In this document: piece after piece, positions 22,401 through 32,804 of the stretch
Layout of the letters: each line of letters opens with the position of its first letter
Position numbering within the stretch: the first letter of the stretch is position 1
Origin: Gryganskiella cystojenkinii
Lineage: Eukaryota > Mortierellomycota > Mortierellomycetes > Mortierellales > Mortierellaceae
Length of the DNA stretch: 32,804 bases
Direction of reading: 5' to 3'
Assembly (NCBI GenBank): GCA_015852425.1
Contig: JAAAIG010000171.1
Coordinates: forward strand, 21,787-54,590
Notes under the pieces: generated by a model
What the model saw: only the letters and a program-made list of their open reading frames with translations
What the model was told of the DNA's origin: nothing
Databases searched by the model: none
Position numbers and translations under genes: made by a program

Positions 22401-23148
22401 TAACTTCGGGTCTGACCCCGCCAGACTATTTCGTGAAGAGAACAGGTTCTCCTGGTTCAGACGTGCGCTCAAGGAGTGACAGAGAGATTTTAAAAAAGCA
22501 CCATGCAAGAAAATCAACATTACCTTGGAGAGGAGCTTCTTGACGCTGTAAAGCTCGATGATGCCACCGGCCAAGCCGACAATGATTGTAAGCTCATCTC
22601 CCGAGAGTCGGATACATCGCAAAGCCTGTCCTGGAATTTCGATTCTGATCCTTGGTGTGTATAGGTTCTCCTCATCGGGTTGTCCCTCCTCAAACGCGGA
22701 TCGCAAGGCGGTCAGGGTGTCGAGATAAAAGCCTGAGAAAAGTAAAACGGTCGGGGGGTAATATTAGCCTACCGACTTTTGTTTGAGCGTCATCGCGACA
22801 AAAAAAAAAAAAAAAGATTTCCACCTCGCCTCCATGTTTAGTGTGTCAGTACCTTCTCCACCTCCGGCAACGAAATAGCCATAGTGATTCGAGACGACAA
22901 AGAGGTTGGCGTTCTTGGCTCCGCCCTCGGACAAGGGTTCTTGACCAATCTTGACCGTGACAGAGGGTTTCAACTGTTTGTAGCAAATGTCCTATGAGAA
23001 AGAGTACGGGGCGAGAGAGAAGAGTGAATGAGAATCTTTTGAATTCAATTGAGGTGATGTCGATGCAGCTGGTTCCCAAGACTAGTATTGAATCGGGTAC
23101 CTCATTTTGCACAAAGTCGCGTGCCTCGAATGTTGGGTTGAAAGCCAT
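16422..23148 (-). CDS. NUP214: NUP214/Nup159-type FG nucleoporin (nine exons)
   Basis: Exons, complement: 23101-23148, 22853-22991, 22524-22732, 22128-22425, 21812-22031, 20769-21718, 17112-20670, 16878-16994, 16422-16758; all GT-AG and phase-consistent, 1958 residues. The protein sits on the cytoplasmic face of the nuclear pore and recruits the Dbp5 helicase for mRNA export. Residues 1 to about 420 form the beta-propeller (VVSNHYGYFVAGGGEG, AKYTSMCWSTKGKQIVCG, VVSVNWTETYTFVIVYN). Helical coiled coil lies at about 543-720. FG repeats follow (GFG, SLFG), interrupted by two acidic blocks near 1072-1192 and 1329-1372, then dense GFG/AFGQ repeats to the C-terminus. This order, with coiled coil before FG repeats, is that of animal NUP214 rather than yeast Nup159. 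The start ATG at 23148 follows a TGA in frame; an extra 5' non-coding exon cannot be excluded. Confidence 0.92.
17213..17566 (-). repeat. Tandem FG-repeat array inside the nucleoporin gene
   Basis: About nine copies of a unit of roughly 39-45 nt encode AFGQTSTLGSGGT-like peptides. The units vary slightly (STVGGGG, STIGSGGG, STLGGGG). Similarity is visible at DNA level as repeated 'gtagaggtctgaccaaa'-like text on the plus strand, which suggests recent expansion by slippage or unequal exchange. Copy number may differ among strains or be collapsed in assembly. Confidence 0.85.
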
Positions 23149-23644
23149 GCCTGGCAACACACTTTTCTTTCAATTGCTGTGCTGTGGTTATGCTGTCGAT
23201 AATATCGAGCACTGATTCAACGTTGCGGGGTTGGTGCGGTCTTTCTGTCCTGATGATGTTCCCTTTGAGCTGAATGACAATCAAAGTGAGAAAGAAGAAG
23301 TGAAGAAATGTGCGTTTGCTGTCGTGGAGGAAAAGCAAAGAGAAAAGTGATTTCCATTAAAAAAACACCGCGCTTCTTTATTCCTTCCTTCAGGCTTTGC
23401 CACCCTGTCAAGTTGACAGGGTTCTTGTTTGGGTGCATTATGTGACTGTCATTGTAATCACACATTTTGAATATCCTCGAGTTAAATAATTCGCATCCAT
23501 TGTCGAAAGTAAATTTATTCGCAACAGCACAGAGTGGAAGAAAAGGGAAGAGAAGAAAGACAAGCAATCAAGAAAAAAAGTACCTGGCTGCTAACAACAA
23601 CTACACAACAACAACGACAACAACTTCTTAACACTCTCTCTTAT
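23149..23644. promoter_or_regulatory. Interval between TSC13 and the nucleoporin, including the latter's promoter
   Basis: Both neighbours are on the minus strand, so this space holds the 3' end of TSC13 and the promoter and 5' UTR of the nucleoporin. A minus-strand AATAAA (plus TTTATT, 23514-23519) about 126 nt after the TSC13 stop may end that transcript. No protein-coding gene is supported; a minus ORF at 23217-23567 is not conserved-looking. Confidence 0.4.
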
Positions 23645-24746
23645 TTAAGAGATCAAAGGGAACATGGCCTTGCGCTTGCGAGGATAATCCGAAAACTCTT
23701 TGCGGTAGCCACTGTGCTTCTTCAAAGCCCAGACATACATCTGACCGACCGCGACCACAAAGAACAAGTGAGCCGACCAGGACATGGTCAAGACCGAGAC
23801 CGACAACCAAGCCAACGTCTCAAAGAAATAGTTGGGGCACGAGACCCATTCGAATCCATAACCGCGGGGAACCTTGCGAACACGGGTGCCAGGGGGGCGC
23901 AGATTGCGAAGCGTCACATGGGTCGCATAGTTGGACAACTCGGCAAAGATGTACAAGGCAATGCATCCGTACACAAGACTCTCACTGCGTTCACCCAACT
24001 TTGTGCCAGCAGCGTTCCAGGGACCATAGACCCAGTAAGCGAGGTTCAAACCGGACAACAAGTGGTAGTGAGCACTGTTCTTGAAGACATTGCGGAACGG
24101 CATGGTACCGTGAGAGAATCGGTGGACAAACACGGTCTCGTACTCGCGCTTCAAAAAATGGAGCATCACCATCCAGTAAGTGACCCTATTGGAAAGATGC
24201 AAAAAAAAAAGATGTCCATGGTTAAATTATGACGCGATAATAAAAAAACATGAAGGGGAGTTGATGACACTTACTGCTGCATCCAGCTGTGCTCAAAGGA
24301 CTGACCATAGAACAAAGAAGGGAGGTAGTAGACAAGAGGGTGAATCACCAAGGGTCCACCGTACTCGATCAAAAAGACGGTTCTCCAGCTAATCTGGGGA
24401 CCTAATAATATAAGCATGTGAAAACACATCAAATAGACTGTCAGTCGTGCCACCACAGGAGACAACAAAAAAAAACAAAAAAACAAAAAGAAAAGGCGTG
24501 TATACCAAGGTCCTTGAAGGTAACAGAGTCACCGTCCTTGAGTCCATAATCCGAAAGGGTCTTGCCAGACTCGAGTGCAACCTTCTCGACAGTCAGACGT
24601 TGACGATCGATGTAGAGCTCGGGGAACTTTTGCTCGATGGCGGCCTGGACCTGTTCGACCTTGACATCAGCAGGGGTACCGGCGAGGTCGAGAGTGATGG
24701 GGAACTTGCGCGACTTTGCAGAACGGGGGGCGATGACCAACTTCAT
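23645..24746 (-). CDS. TSC13: Very-long-chain enoyl-CoA reductase TSC13/TECR (three exons)
   Basis: Exons, complement: 24506-24746, 24275-24401, 23645-24185; GT-AG introns in phase, 302 residues, close to yeast Tsc13 and animal TECR. The enzyme reduces trans-2-enoyl-CoA with NADPH, the last step of each elongation cycle of very-long-chain fatty acids, in the ER membrane. Residues 1-80 are a ubiquitin-like domain (VEKVALESGKTLSDYGLKDG). The rest is the membrane-embedded steroid-5-alpha-reductase-type domain: IEYGGPLVIHPLVYY, FVHRFSHGTMPFRNVFKNSA, HYHLLSGLNLAYWVY, GYGFEWVSCPNYFFETLAW and the C-terminal YRKEFSDYPRKRKAMFPLI. The ATG at 24746 is the family start (MKLVIAPRSAKSRKFP). The gene shares a 282-nt divergent promoter with the THADA homologue. 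Confidence 0.95.
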
Positions 24747-25028
24747 TGTGGGAGGGAATGAAGAATTGGAATGGAGGGGGGGATGGAAAGAGTGAAGATG
24801 GGAGGGAGAGAGAGTGGGGATGGAAGTGAAAGAAATGAATGGAAACGTGAGCAAAAAGTGGACGCGTTTTTCTGTCTTTTTTTGGACAGAGACAGACACG
24901 GTGGGAGGCCGTTGGCTCGAATTCCCATTCATCTTTTTTTTGGTGGCTGAGCGGAGAACAACAAAAAAAAAATTGAAAACGACTCTCTCTCCATTGTCTC
25001 TTTCTCGTCATTCACACATTCCGCGTCC
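24747..25028. promoter_or_regulatory. Divergent promoter between TSC13 and the THADA homologue
   Basis: The 282 nt between the two start codons must drive both genes. The TSC13-proximal part is strongly purine-rich on the plus strand (repeated GGGA/GAGA, about 24750-24830). The THADA-proximal part has A and T runs and a CT-rich stretch at about 24980-25010 before the ATG. No specific factor site is convincing. Confidence 0.5.
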
Positions 25029-28000
25029 ATGGTGCTGCATCAACGCACAAAGCAGGCATTCCAGGCAAAGGACCTCTCCGTCGCTTATTCAACGGTCTGG
25101 TCGGACCTGGTCCATCCCTTTCTATCACACAAGGACCAGCCTCTCATCCAAGCTTGGATCGCCTTTGTCAACGACTCGAAGAACGAGCAGGAGAGCTATG
25201 GCCGTACCACGACACAACAACAGGCCGCGGCCTTCAAAAAGCTTGGTAGAGGGTCACTGGACGTTTCGTTTCTTTCTTTATCGATGGATCGATCCCTATC
25301 CCAGGTTGTAATTGACTGACCTCCAATCCCTTTTTTTCTATACCCTTACATAGATCAAGCCGTAAAGATTCAAAAGGAAAAAAACAGTCAACTCCTGGAC
25401 CAACCCGACTTTCAACACGCCTTCTCCCAGTTCATCTCTCTTTTTTACTTTGCATCCGCAAAACTCGCCTCACGGAAACAAATCTTTGCCCTTATTCAAT
25501 CCCTTCAACCACACTTCCAGTCCGACGAGGCTGATCAGAGAGGCGTTCTTGTTTCCGCGCTTCGGTCAGTGATCAAGCAGGACATCTTTTCAATCGAACA
25601 ACCTTCAAGGATCGACATTGACATGGCATGGCACCAGCGCGCACTCTGTCTTTACACCACATTGGACTATGCTATGGGCCGAGCCGCCATGTTGGCCGAC
25701 ATGGATCACATTCTGGATCAACTTTCGAAACTACTTAATGACCGTGTTCAGACGACCAATATCGAGGTCAGTAGAGAAACCATCGTTAAAAAGAAAACAC
25801 TGGGTAAAGGACAATGACGACGATACTGAAGAGCACTTCAACTTACAACACAAAATTTATTATGTTTGATAGATCTCAAGAGATCACGTACCTAGCGAAT
25901 ACACCGAAGCCTTGCTGGATCTGGAATTTATCTTGAAGTTGATCCTCGCTATCATCTCCAGACTTATCGTCAGTAACAGTAGCAATGGATCAGGATCCAC
26001 CACCTCTCATCAATTCGAAATCTCATCCACTCATAACCCACAGCTCTACATTCTGAGAATTCTCAAGGACTCTGTCACAGTCTCATCCTCTGCAGTCTAT
26101 CATCGTGACATCTCTTCTATCTCTGGAATGATCTTTGCCAACCTTGTCGATCTCACCTCCCCAACCCTTCAGGAGGCGACCTCTCGTATCGTCGGTTTGG
26201 TCTTTGGCATCAACGGACAGGACCTCTCCTATCTCCCCGAGATCCCCAGGACCATGGTCGAGATGAACTATGGCTGGACGACTTATCTTGGCGAGAAATG
26301 TGGACCCGGTGAGGAGGACGCTGGCATGTACATGCTGGGGATTGTCCGTGGACTGCTGACCAACATCCGCCAGGAGGCGTTGGTCATACCTGTCCAAGAT
26401 GTTGATCAGTGGTATGCGCCAGAGGTCTTTCACGATATGAACAAGCATGGACTGTTGCTTCATCAGGTCCTTTTTCACGCGATCGCCTTTTTGTGTGCGA
26501 CCTCCAAGGATATGTTGAGCAAGACCAGCGCTTTCGAGACCATGGGTCATTGGCTCCAGCAAACAAAACTCCATCTTGGCGAGAAATCCACAGCCTCTGT
26601 CGCGATGAAGCATGCCCTCGCGGATTGTATCAATGATCAAGCTCAGGAGCGACTCACGACCTACGTTCTTGACTATTGGGAGGATCCCGTCGACACTGTC
26701 CAACACAAGGTCAAGAACATTTTGGAGCTCTTGCTGGATATCGTATTCTTGAAGGCTGAACTCCAGGGACAACAGGGGACACCACCATTTGTCACACAGC
26801 TCCTTCAAAGAATCCTCATGGCAGATGGTCATCGTAAATCAAAACACCCGATTTTGGCCATTTTGGTGAACCGTGTCTCGATCGATGAGGTCGTTCAACT
26901 TCGCCCTGATGTTCTTGCGCAGGCTATTTTGGCACTGGAACAGCTCGCGACCGCACCAGGAGCCGCCGTCGCTATCAACACCATGATCGACAAGTCCTGG
27001 AAGGAATGTCTGGCGATCGATGCCAAGGGCGCCAATGTTTTGTCCGCTCCCACATCCAAGAGGGCGCTAAAGGCTGCGGCCGCAGCATCTGCGGAGGCTT
27101 ACACAGTCGATCCCAAGGTTGAACAGGAGGCTCGTCAAGCTGCGATTCAGCCCTGGCTGGAGTTTTGGTTGAAACCTATCACCCAAGCCCTGACGACCGA
27201 CAATGATTTGATCCGCAAGCATCTCGGACACTTCATCTTTACACCCTTGTTTTCAACCTGCAAGGAGGCCTTCTGGACACTCTTGAGCGTTCTCAGCGCT
27301 CAAGACAATAACAGCAACTACTCCGGATACATCACAGAGGAAAAGTACCGATTCAACGCGATTGTCCTGTCCATCAAAACCGCTCGCTCTTTGGATCTCG
27401 TGGATGCAAGTCATTATTCCTCAACTATCGCCACCACCACCAGTAGTAGCAACAACAAAGTTCACTCCCAGACCATCCCGACCTCAACACTTCATGCAGC
27501 CATGCACCACGCCTCTGGAGATATCCGTATTGATGTCCTCGGTATCCTCTGTGAGTCCAGAAGATCAACCACCCCAGTCGCCTCGATCGAATACGAGCTC
27601 TTGAAACAGTTCCTCCCTCTCAACCTGAATTCGGTCACACCTGATTTCCGTCAAAAGCTCTACTCCCATCTCGCAAAGTTCCTATTCAGAGTCCGCGGTA
27701 ACTGTTATGTTCTCGCGCGAGAGATTGCTCGTCTCCATACCCCCGTGGGTCAAAAGAACCTGACCCCGGAAGACGTGGCCGCCATGATCCAGGAACGTGA
27801 ACTGAAGGTCCAGGAGACAAAGTCGTTTTTGGAATGGTTGTTGAACCACTGCTTTTCCTCGCTTTACCCTGGTGCGTCCTTCCAACGTGTCTCGACGAGC
27901 TTGAGGTTATTGGGTGTGATTATCAAGACTTTTGGAATTGAATCCACACCGCTGCCTCCAGGATCCAAGGCCGGCGACGTTTCGAATTTCCCGTTCCAGT

Positions 28001-31000
28001 TGCCAATTGCAAATGAGGAGCATACCAAGATCTTGCTCGGATGTCTTTTGAACCCTTTCGATCATTGTCGTGAACAGGCTTTCGAGATTCTGAAGGATTT
28101 CAAGGCGCCCTTTACGGGTTACTCGACCAAGGAGGCCGTCGATGGACTGGTTCGTTGGGGTCTTGACTGGCTGAAAAGCACACGCGCAGGCGAGAGTGAT
28201 TCTGGTGGATTGGTCCTGAAGACGATTTTTGTAAAGTATGCCGTTGAGCTCGGTTGGGACGTTCAACTTCCCTATGAAGGATCCATCGATTTGAGCACTG
28301 TGAAGCTCGCCAAGGACACTGGTGTCCCTGCAGGTAATTTTCCGCTTTGCTATTTTTTGCTGATTTATTTTCGCTTCAGTATATTGATTATTCTAACGGG
28401 ATATTTCTCCCATGGCTCATGCTATCTAGTTGACTTTACGATCCGACTTCAGAATTTGCTCCGCATCCAACTCGAACATGCCCGTTTGAACCAACTGGAT
28501 GCTGCGCATAATCATCCCATGCACGGAACCTTGATCGGATTGCGCTACCTGTTCTCGTCGATCGATTATGCTTCCCCCTTGGTCACCAACCACCGCCCAC
28601 TCTGGCAAGCGATTCACGCGGATATGATGGAATTGGTCGAGAATGTCTGCTCAGTGGTGATGGGTGTCCTCTCCAACCCCTCACCCGAGGGCAACATCCC
28701 TGCCACGTTTACAGAGATGGAGGAGTCGATCGATGCTGTCATCAGTTCCTCTGGTGGTGACGAGTTTGAGCAGAGTGGTGGACCCAACCATCAGGTGATT
28801 CTCAGTTACTGCTGGCGTGCCATCAAAGAATCTTCCTCTTTGATGGAATTGGTTCTTTCAAAGGCCACGCTCGGAAGCAGTACTCACAAGGTCGATGGTA
28901 TCATTGAGCCAGTCGCATTGGAGCGCGCTGGAGGCCTCTTTAGAAGATTATTGACCACGATCCGTCACCCAGGTGCATTCTCGTCCGTCTTCCCGGCTTA
29001 TATCTCACTCTGCACAAGACTACTGAACTCTGACGATGCAGAATTGACCGCAATGCCTCGTGCTTGGTTGGAGGAGAACCTGGATTCAATCCTTAGTGAT
29101 TCTATTTCCGTGACCCGTCGATCCGCTGGTTTGCCATTGTGTATCCTCGCAATCGTGAATGCCGAACTCTCGGATTCCAGAAGAACTCTGTTGCCGATGG
29201 TCATGCGTCGTGTGATGGCGATCGCGGTTAAACCCGTGAGCGCAGATGCTAACCAACAAGTCGATCTCCCTCAGATTCATGCCATGAACGTTCTCCGAAA
29301 GTTGTTCATGGATGCGAAATTGAGTACATCAGTCCTGCCCTATGTCGGTCAGGGACTGGAGCTTTCCATCCGAGCCTTCTCTTCCCCATCTTGGGCGGTG
29401 CGTAACTGTGGCATGATGCTGTTCTCGACGTTGTTGCACCGTGTCTTTGGCGCGAAACGAGTCCGTGATGAGCATCTGGCGATTAACGGAATCACGAGCC
29501 GGGAGCTGTTTGCCCGTCTTGAGGGACTCTGCGGGTTCTTGCAGGAGCAGCTTGAGGTCGCCGTTGGTCAATTATTGGACACTGGATCGACAAATGATCG
29601 TGTCCATCCTGGACTGTACCCAGTGTTGACGCTGTTGTCGAGACTTCAGCCAAGTCTGCATGCTGATCCTGCCGATGCTCAGGACGGAGGTATGTCTGCA
29701 TTCGTGACCTTGGTCCGTCGTTGTGCCGCCAGTGCGATCTGGAAGACCCGCGAGATGGCTGCCAGGGCCTTGATTCCTCTAGTAGCGTCACGTAACCTGA
29801 TGGATCTGATTGTCGATATCCTTCAAGGGTGCATGAAATCACCAATTACTCAGAACGAAATTCATGGTCTGTTGGTGCAAGTCCAGTTTTTCCTCCGAGG
29901 TCATCTCCTTGGTGAGGGTGTCGCAGATCGTATCGTCCGTCGATCATTTGTTACCAGGTTCGCTCAGGCTTTCGGTCCTGTGACGGAAAAGGTCCTCAGG
30001 ACCGGATGTCAACTGAACCGTTGGATGGTTCTTTCTCTTTACGCAGAGTTTGTTCTCGGCCAGGAATGGATGGGCCGTGACTTTGTCGAACAAGAGGATG
30101 GCGCCGAAATGGAAATGGAATCTGAACGGGAAGAGTTGCAGCGTCTCAGTACCGAGCATTTCAAGGGTCTTCGGGATTTCATTGTCGATTATGCGGTCGT
30201 GGGACTCATGGAGGAGAAACATTCTTACCGTCAACAGATTGGGGGTCACCTTGTTCGTCGATTGATGGCCCGTGTCATGATCTCGGCGACTGCCCTCGGA
30301 TTGAATCATGCCTTGGTCAAGGGTCAGGCGAGCGTGATGGTCTGCACGTTGTTGAAGGATTCGGATTATGAGGTTCGGTTAGAGACGCTCGAGACGCTTC
30401 AGGCTCAACTCGACCCCAACAAAGACGGCATTCGCGAGCATCTGGATATGTCCAGTATTCACAACACCTTGATCGACAGTTTGTTCAAGGGCGAGGAAAA
30501 CCTCGAGTGCTTGAGAGCTGAGGTTGCGTTGGTGATGACGCTTGGAGGCAAGAAGACGCCTTTCCCAGCCGGATCGACTGCCAATATTGTCGAGTTCTGG
30601 AATCGTCTGTTTATGAGGATCAATGACGAGGCTACTGGAGGCGTCGCTGTCGTTGAAGCCATCTTGCCTGCTACTGGCGCTGTTTTTGTTCAGGTACAGA
30701 TTACTGAGATCGTTTGCCTTGGGAGTGAGGATTGCTGTTTTGTTTTTAAATTTTATACAGGTTGACTAATACTCTAGCTCTCTTATCTACTTTGTAGATC
30801 TGGAACGATGCCAGTGTGCCAGAGTCCCTCAGGATCGACTGTTTGAACCGCTGGGCTACTTCGATCCACAAACACGCCAACGAATACCAGACGCTGCAAC
30901 TTCGTGAAGCAGCTTTGGAGTCGATCGCTTGTTTTACTGGGCAACTCTTGAACCCTGCACAGAACACTCCTAGTCTTGAAAAGACGGGTGCTTGGTTGAA

Positions 31001-31820
31001 ACTGTTCGAGACTTTGATCTGGCAGTTGCAGGATGACGAGGAAGAAGTTCGCGAGGAGTGTGCAAGGATTGTCTCGGAGGGTATTCGTCTTCCCTATGGA
31101 GTTTCGTCCGAGAAGGCTTTGACACTGCTGTATGATCGTCAGTTGAGCTTGTTTGCTGGCAAGGAAGCAAGCGAGGATCAGGTCCAGCTATTGCTTGGTT
31201 CACTCGTCTCGAGTTATATGGGCATTGGCAAGCCAGGTAACGAAAAAAAAAAAATGGCCAATTTCGATGTTCGATTCTGTTTGTATTTTTATAACGGTTT
31301 GGGAAGGATATACGACTCACACTATAAACTTCTATTTCGTTGTTCCTCCTCATTAGCTCGCATTGTTTCCGAGTCGCTGCAACCGAGCAAGATGCTCTTT
31401 GACAAGGAATCGCCTAACCTCTACCGTGAACCCCTCGTCTCATACCAACTCTGTCAACAATCGCTCGAACGTATCGTCGCTCAATCGTCTTCATCTCGCT
31501 CAGTCTCGGAGGGCCTTTTGACTTTCCAGAGGGAGTGCGTCAAACAACTCGGTGAGGTCGAGAAGGCGATCAACGCATGGAAATTTTCTGGAGAAGGCCA
31601 GGATCGTTCGCCCTGGGGTGTCAGTGGACGGAAACCGGTCTTTGAGGTTCTCTGGCGCCTCGCTGGCGGAAGTCGTGTCCTTCGGACAGATAAGAAAGCA
31701 GAGGAAGAGGAGGAGAAGATGGCGGTTGTTCATGATGGATCCAACATCCACCCGGTCGTGCTGGATGCTAGTCTCTTTGGGGACAAGAACGAGTCAGGAC
31801 GACTCTTTTTAATTGAATAG
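25029..31820 (+). CDS. TRM732: THADA/Trm732 family protein, DUF2428 (six exons)
   Basis: Exons 25029-25245, 25354-25766, 25873-28333, 28430-30693, 30798-31236, 31357-31820; all GT-AG and in phase, 2085 residues. Yeast Trm732 partners the methyltransferase Trm7 for 2'-O-methylation of position 32 in the tRNA anticodon loop; THADA is the animal homologue. The protein is a long helical (HEAT/ARM-like) repeat scaffold. The DUF2428 signature appears as SVTRRSAGLPLCILAIV at about residue 1257-1275. Further helical repeats follow (AFSSPSWAVRNCGMMLFSTL, IWKTREMAARALIPLVAS, LKDSDYEVRLETLETLQAQL). It is longer than yeast Trm732 and near animal THADA in size (from memory). Introns 3 and 5 (96 and 120 nt) keep the frame and lack stops, so they look like coding sequence. 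They were called introns because removing them restores smooth family-like text (GVPAVDFTIRLQNLLRIQ). Confidence 0.9.
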
Positions 31821-32290
31821 AAAGAAGTGAGTGTGGTTGATAACCGTCAGTCGTTGCACATCAAGAATTAAATTAATAGATTCATTTCAAAAAATTCAAG
31901 TTGAGGACCGCGCACAGATATCCCATGTAGCTTAACCTTAAACCGTTTCTGTGCGACCCAAAAAAACCCCCTCATGAGGTTCGCGTCAAATAGAACAAAC
32001 AACTTTTCGCCGTAATTTTGTGATTTTCGAGATTGAAAAAATTCCATCCCTTTCCTGGAGAATTTCAGTGTTTTCTGCTTTGTATTTTTTTTTTGAGGGA
32101 TCGTGAAAGCGGGTCCTATTCACGAATTGACGTCCACACGAACGAAAGGTATCAAAATCTACCAGCGTCAACGAGACTTGTCCAATTTTGCCTCAATAGA
32201 GCGGTGTTTAACAACGTTAGAAACCCAATCCTTTTATTTGCTCGTCTCTAGGTTTATTCAACTCCAACTGCCTCCCTCCCTTCTTTCCTC
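31821..32290. other. 3' flank of the THADA gene, no gene seen
   Basis: AT-rich sequence downstream of the TAG at 31818-31820. No canonical AATAAA is close to the stop. Short ORFs here have no recognisable features. Confidence 0.5.
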
Positions 32291-32709
32291 CCTCTCTCTT
32301 TGTCTCGACCTCTCCAAGGAGTCGACAGTTTCTTCGAGATCACCAGCGACGATAATCCTTTGTCTCGCATCTTCCACGGTTCAACGGGATCCAGACAGCG
32401 TTGGACGATATCAAATGGAGGCACAAAGAACGCCAAGACTCGACTCATGGACGATTTCGAATCCAGGACCAAGGACCTATTGGGACCGACAGTCCAGCCT
32501 CCCTGGACGAAACCACGAACGCCGGCTTTGTATCCTCGAATGTCAGGCATCCTATCAATACTGAAGCTGAAAGCGAAGGAAGAAAAAAAAATAAAAAAAT
32601 AAAAAAAAGAGAGGATGCGGACAGGTACGAGCCCCGTCAAGTTGTTTTGCTCACGCATCCGATTATACAAACTGAAGATGAAAGAAAAGAGAGGCTCTAA
32701 AAAACCCAA
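32291..32709. other. Ambiguous overlapping ORFs, possible first exon of a further gene
   Basis: Several open frames overlap and none can be favoured firmly. On the plus strand, 32300-32602 reads VDSFFEITSDDNPLSRIFHG, and a second frame near 32358-32700 reads ALDDIKWRHKERQDSTHGRF. On the minus strand, 32254-32709 contains an ATG followed by PDIRGYKAGVRGFVQGGW and PPFDIVQRCLDPVEPW. Base composition is less AT-rich than the flanks, which hints at coding sequence on one strand. No family is recognised. The window ends soon after, in A-rich sequence. Confidence 0.25.
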
Positions 32710-32804
32710 GAAAAAAAATGAAGGTGGAAGTCTGTGTGCACAGAGAAAAGGAACAAACCCACAGGCTCCCCCAAAGTCTTCAGAAAAATAAAATATAACT
32801 TTGA

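Noticed and set aside
26083..26832. 249-codon minus-strand ORF
   Set aside because: It lies wholly within THADA exon 3 and mirrors its codon register. The plus strand has consistent splicing and family motifs.
1..32804. tRNA, rRNA or CRISPR arrays
   Set aside because: I looked for tRNA B-box-like GGTTCGA(A/T)TCC on both strands and for regularly spaced direct repeats. The only near match to a B-box (near 2222) lies in the UBE3B coding region without a cloverleaf, and the only regular repeats are the FG units.

Overview
The window looks like a scaffold end or small scaffold from an early-diverging fungus. The genes carry short GT-AG introns (about 90-130 nt) and are tightly packed on both strands. 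There are also remnants of a fungal F-box/leucine-rich-repeat-like gene and of transposons. The style (UBE3B, an animal-type NUP214 layout, degraded LRR-like genes) suggests a Mucoromycota/Mortierellomycotina-type fungus; that placement is inference. All exon structures below were built by hand from splice sites, reading phase and recalled family sequence.

Left third (1-11.5 kb). Positions 1-1200 hold a transposon graveyard, with a decayed Ty3/gypsy integrase tail running directly into a hAT dimerisation-domain fragment. Next comes a complete six-exon HECT ubiquitin ligase on the minus strand (1780-6569) that matches UBE3B rather than UBE3C/Hul5. The stretch 6.9-11 kb is gene-poor. It holds one unrecognised decayed coding remnant on the minus strand and one clearly broken F-box/LRR-like pseudogene on the plus strand.

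Middle (11.5-23.2 kb). A DUF1749 alpha/beta hydrolase (plus) converges on TSR3 (minus, 18S rRNA aminocarboxypropyltransferase). TSR3 diverges from IMP4 (plus, U3 snoRNP Brix protein) across about 290 nt. IMP4 converges on a 1958-residue NUP214/Nup159-type nucleoporin (minus) with beta-propeller, coiled coil, acidic blocks and FG repeats. A 10-N assembly gap lies in the last intron of the DUF1749 gene.

Right third (23.6-32.8 kb). TSC13/TECR enoyl-CoA reductase (minus) diverges across 282 nt from a 2085-residue THADA/Trm732 homologue (plus). The last kilobase has only ambiguous overlapping ORFs.

Functionally, four of the seven intact genes concern ribosome or tRNA maturation or nuclear export (TSR3, IMP4, NUP214, THADA/Trm732). 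The others serve protein turnover, very-long-chain fatty acid elongation and an uncharacterised hydrolase role. I found no clear evidence of a wholly new system. The most noteworthy points are the UBE3B C-lobe insertion, the ATG-only first exon of IMP4, the divergent TSR3/IMP4 pair, the frame-preserving introns of the THADA gene and the gypsy-hAT junction.
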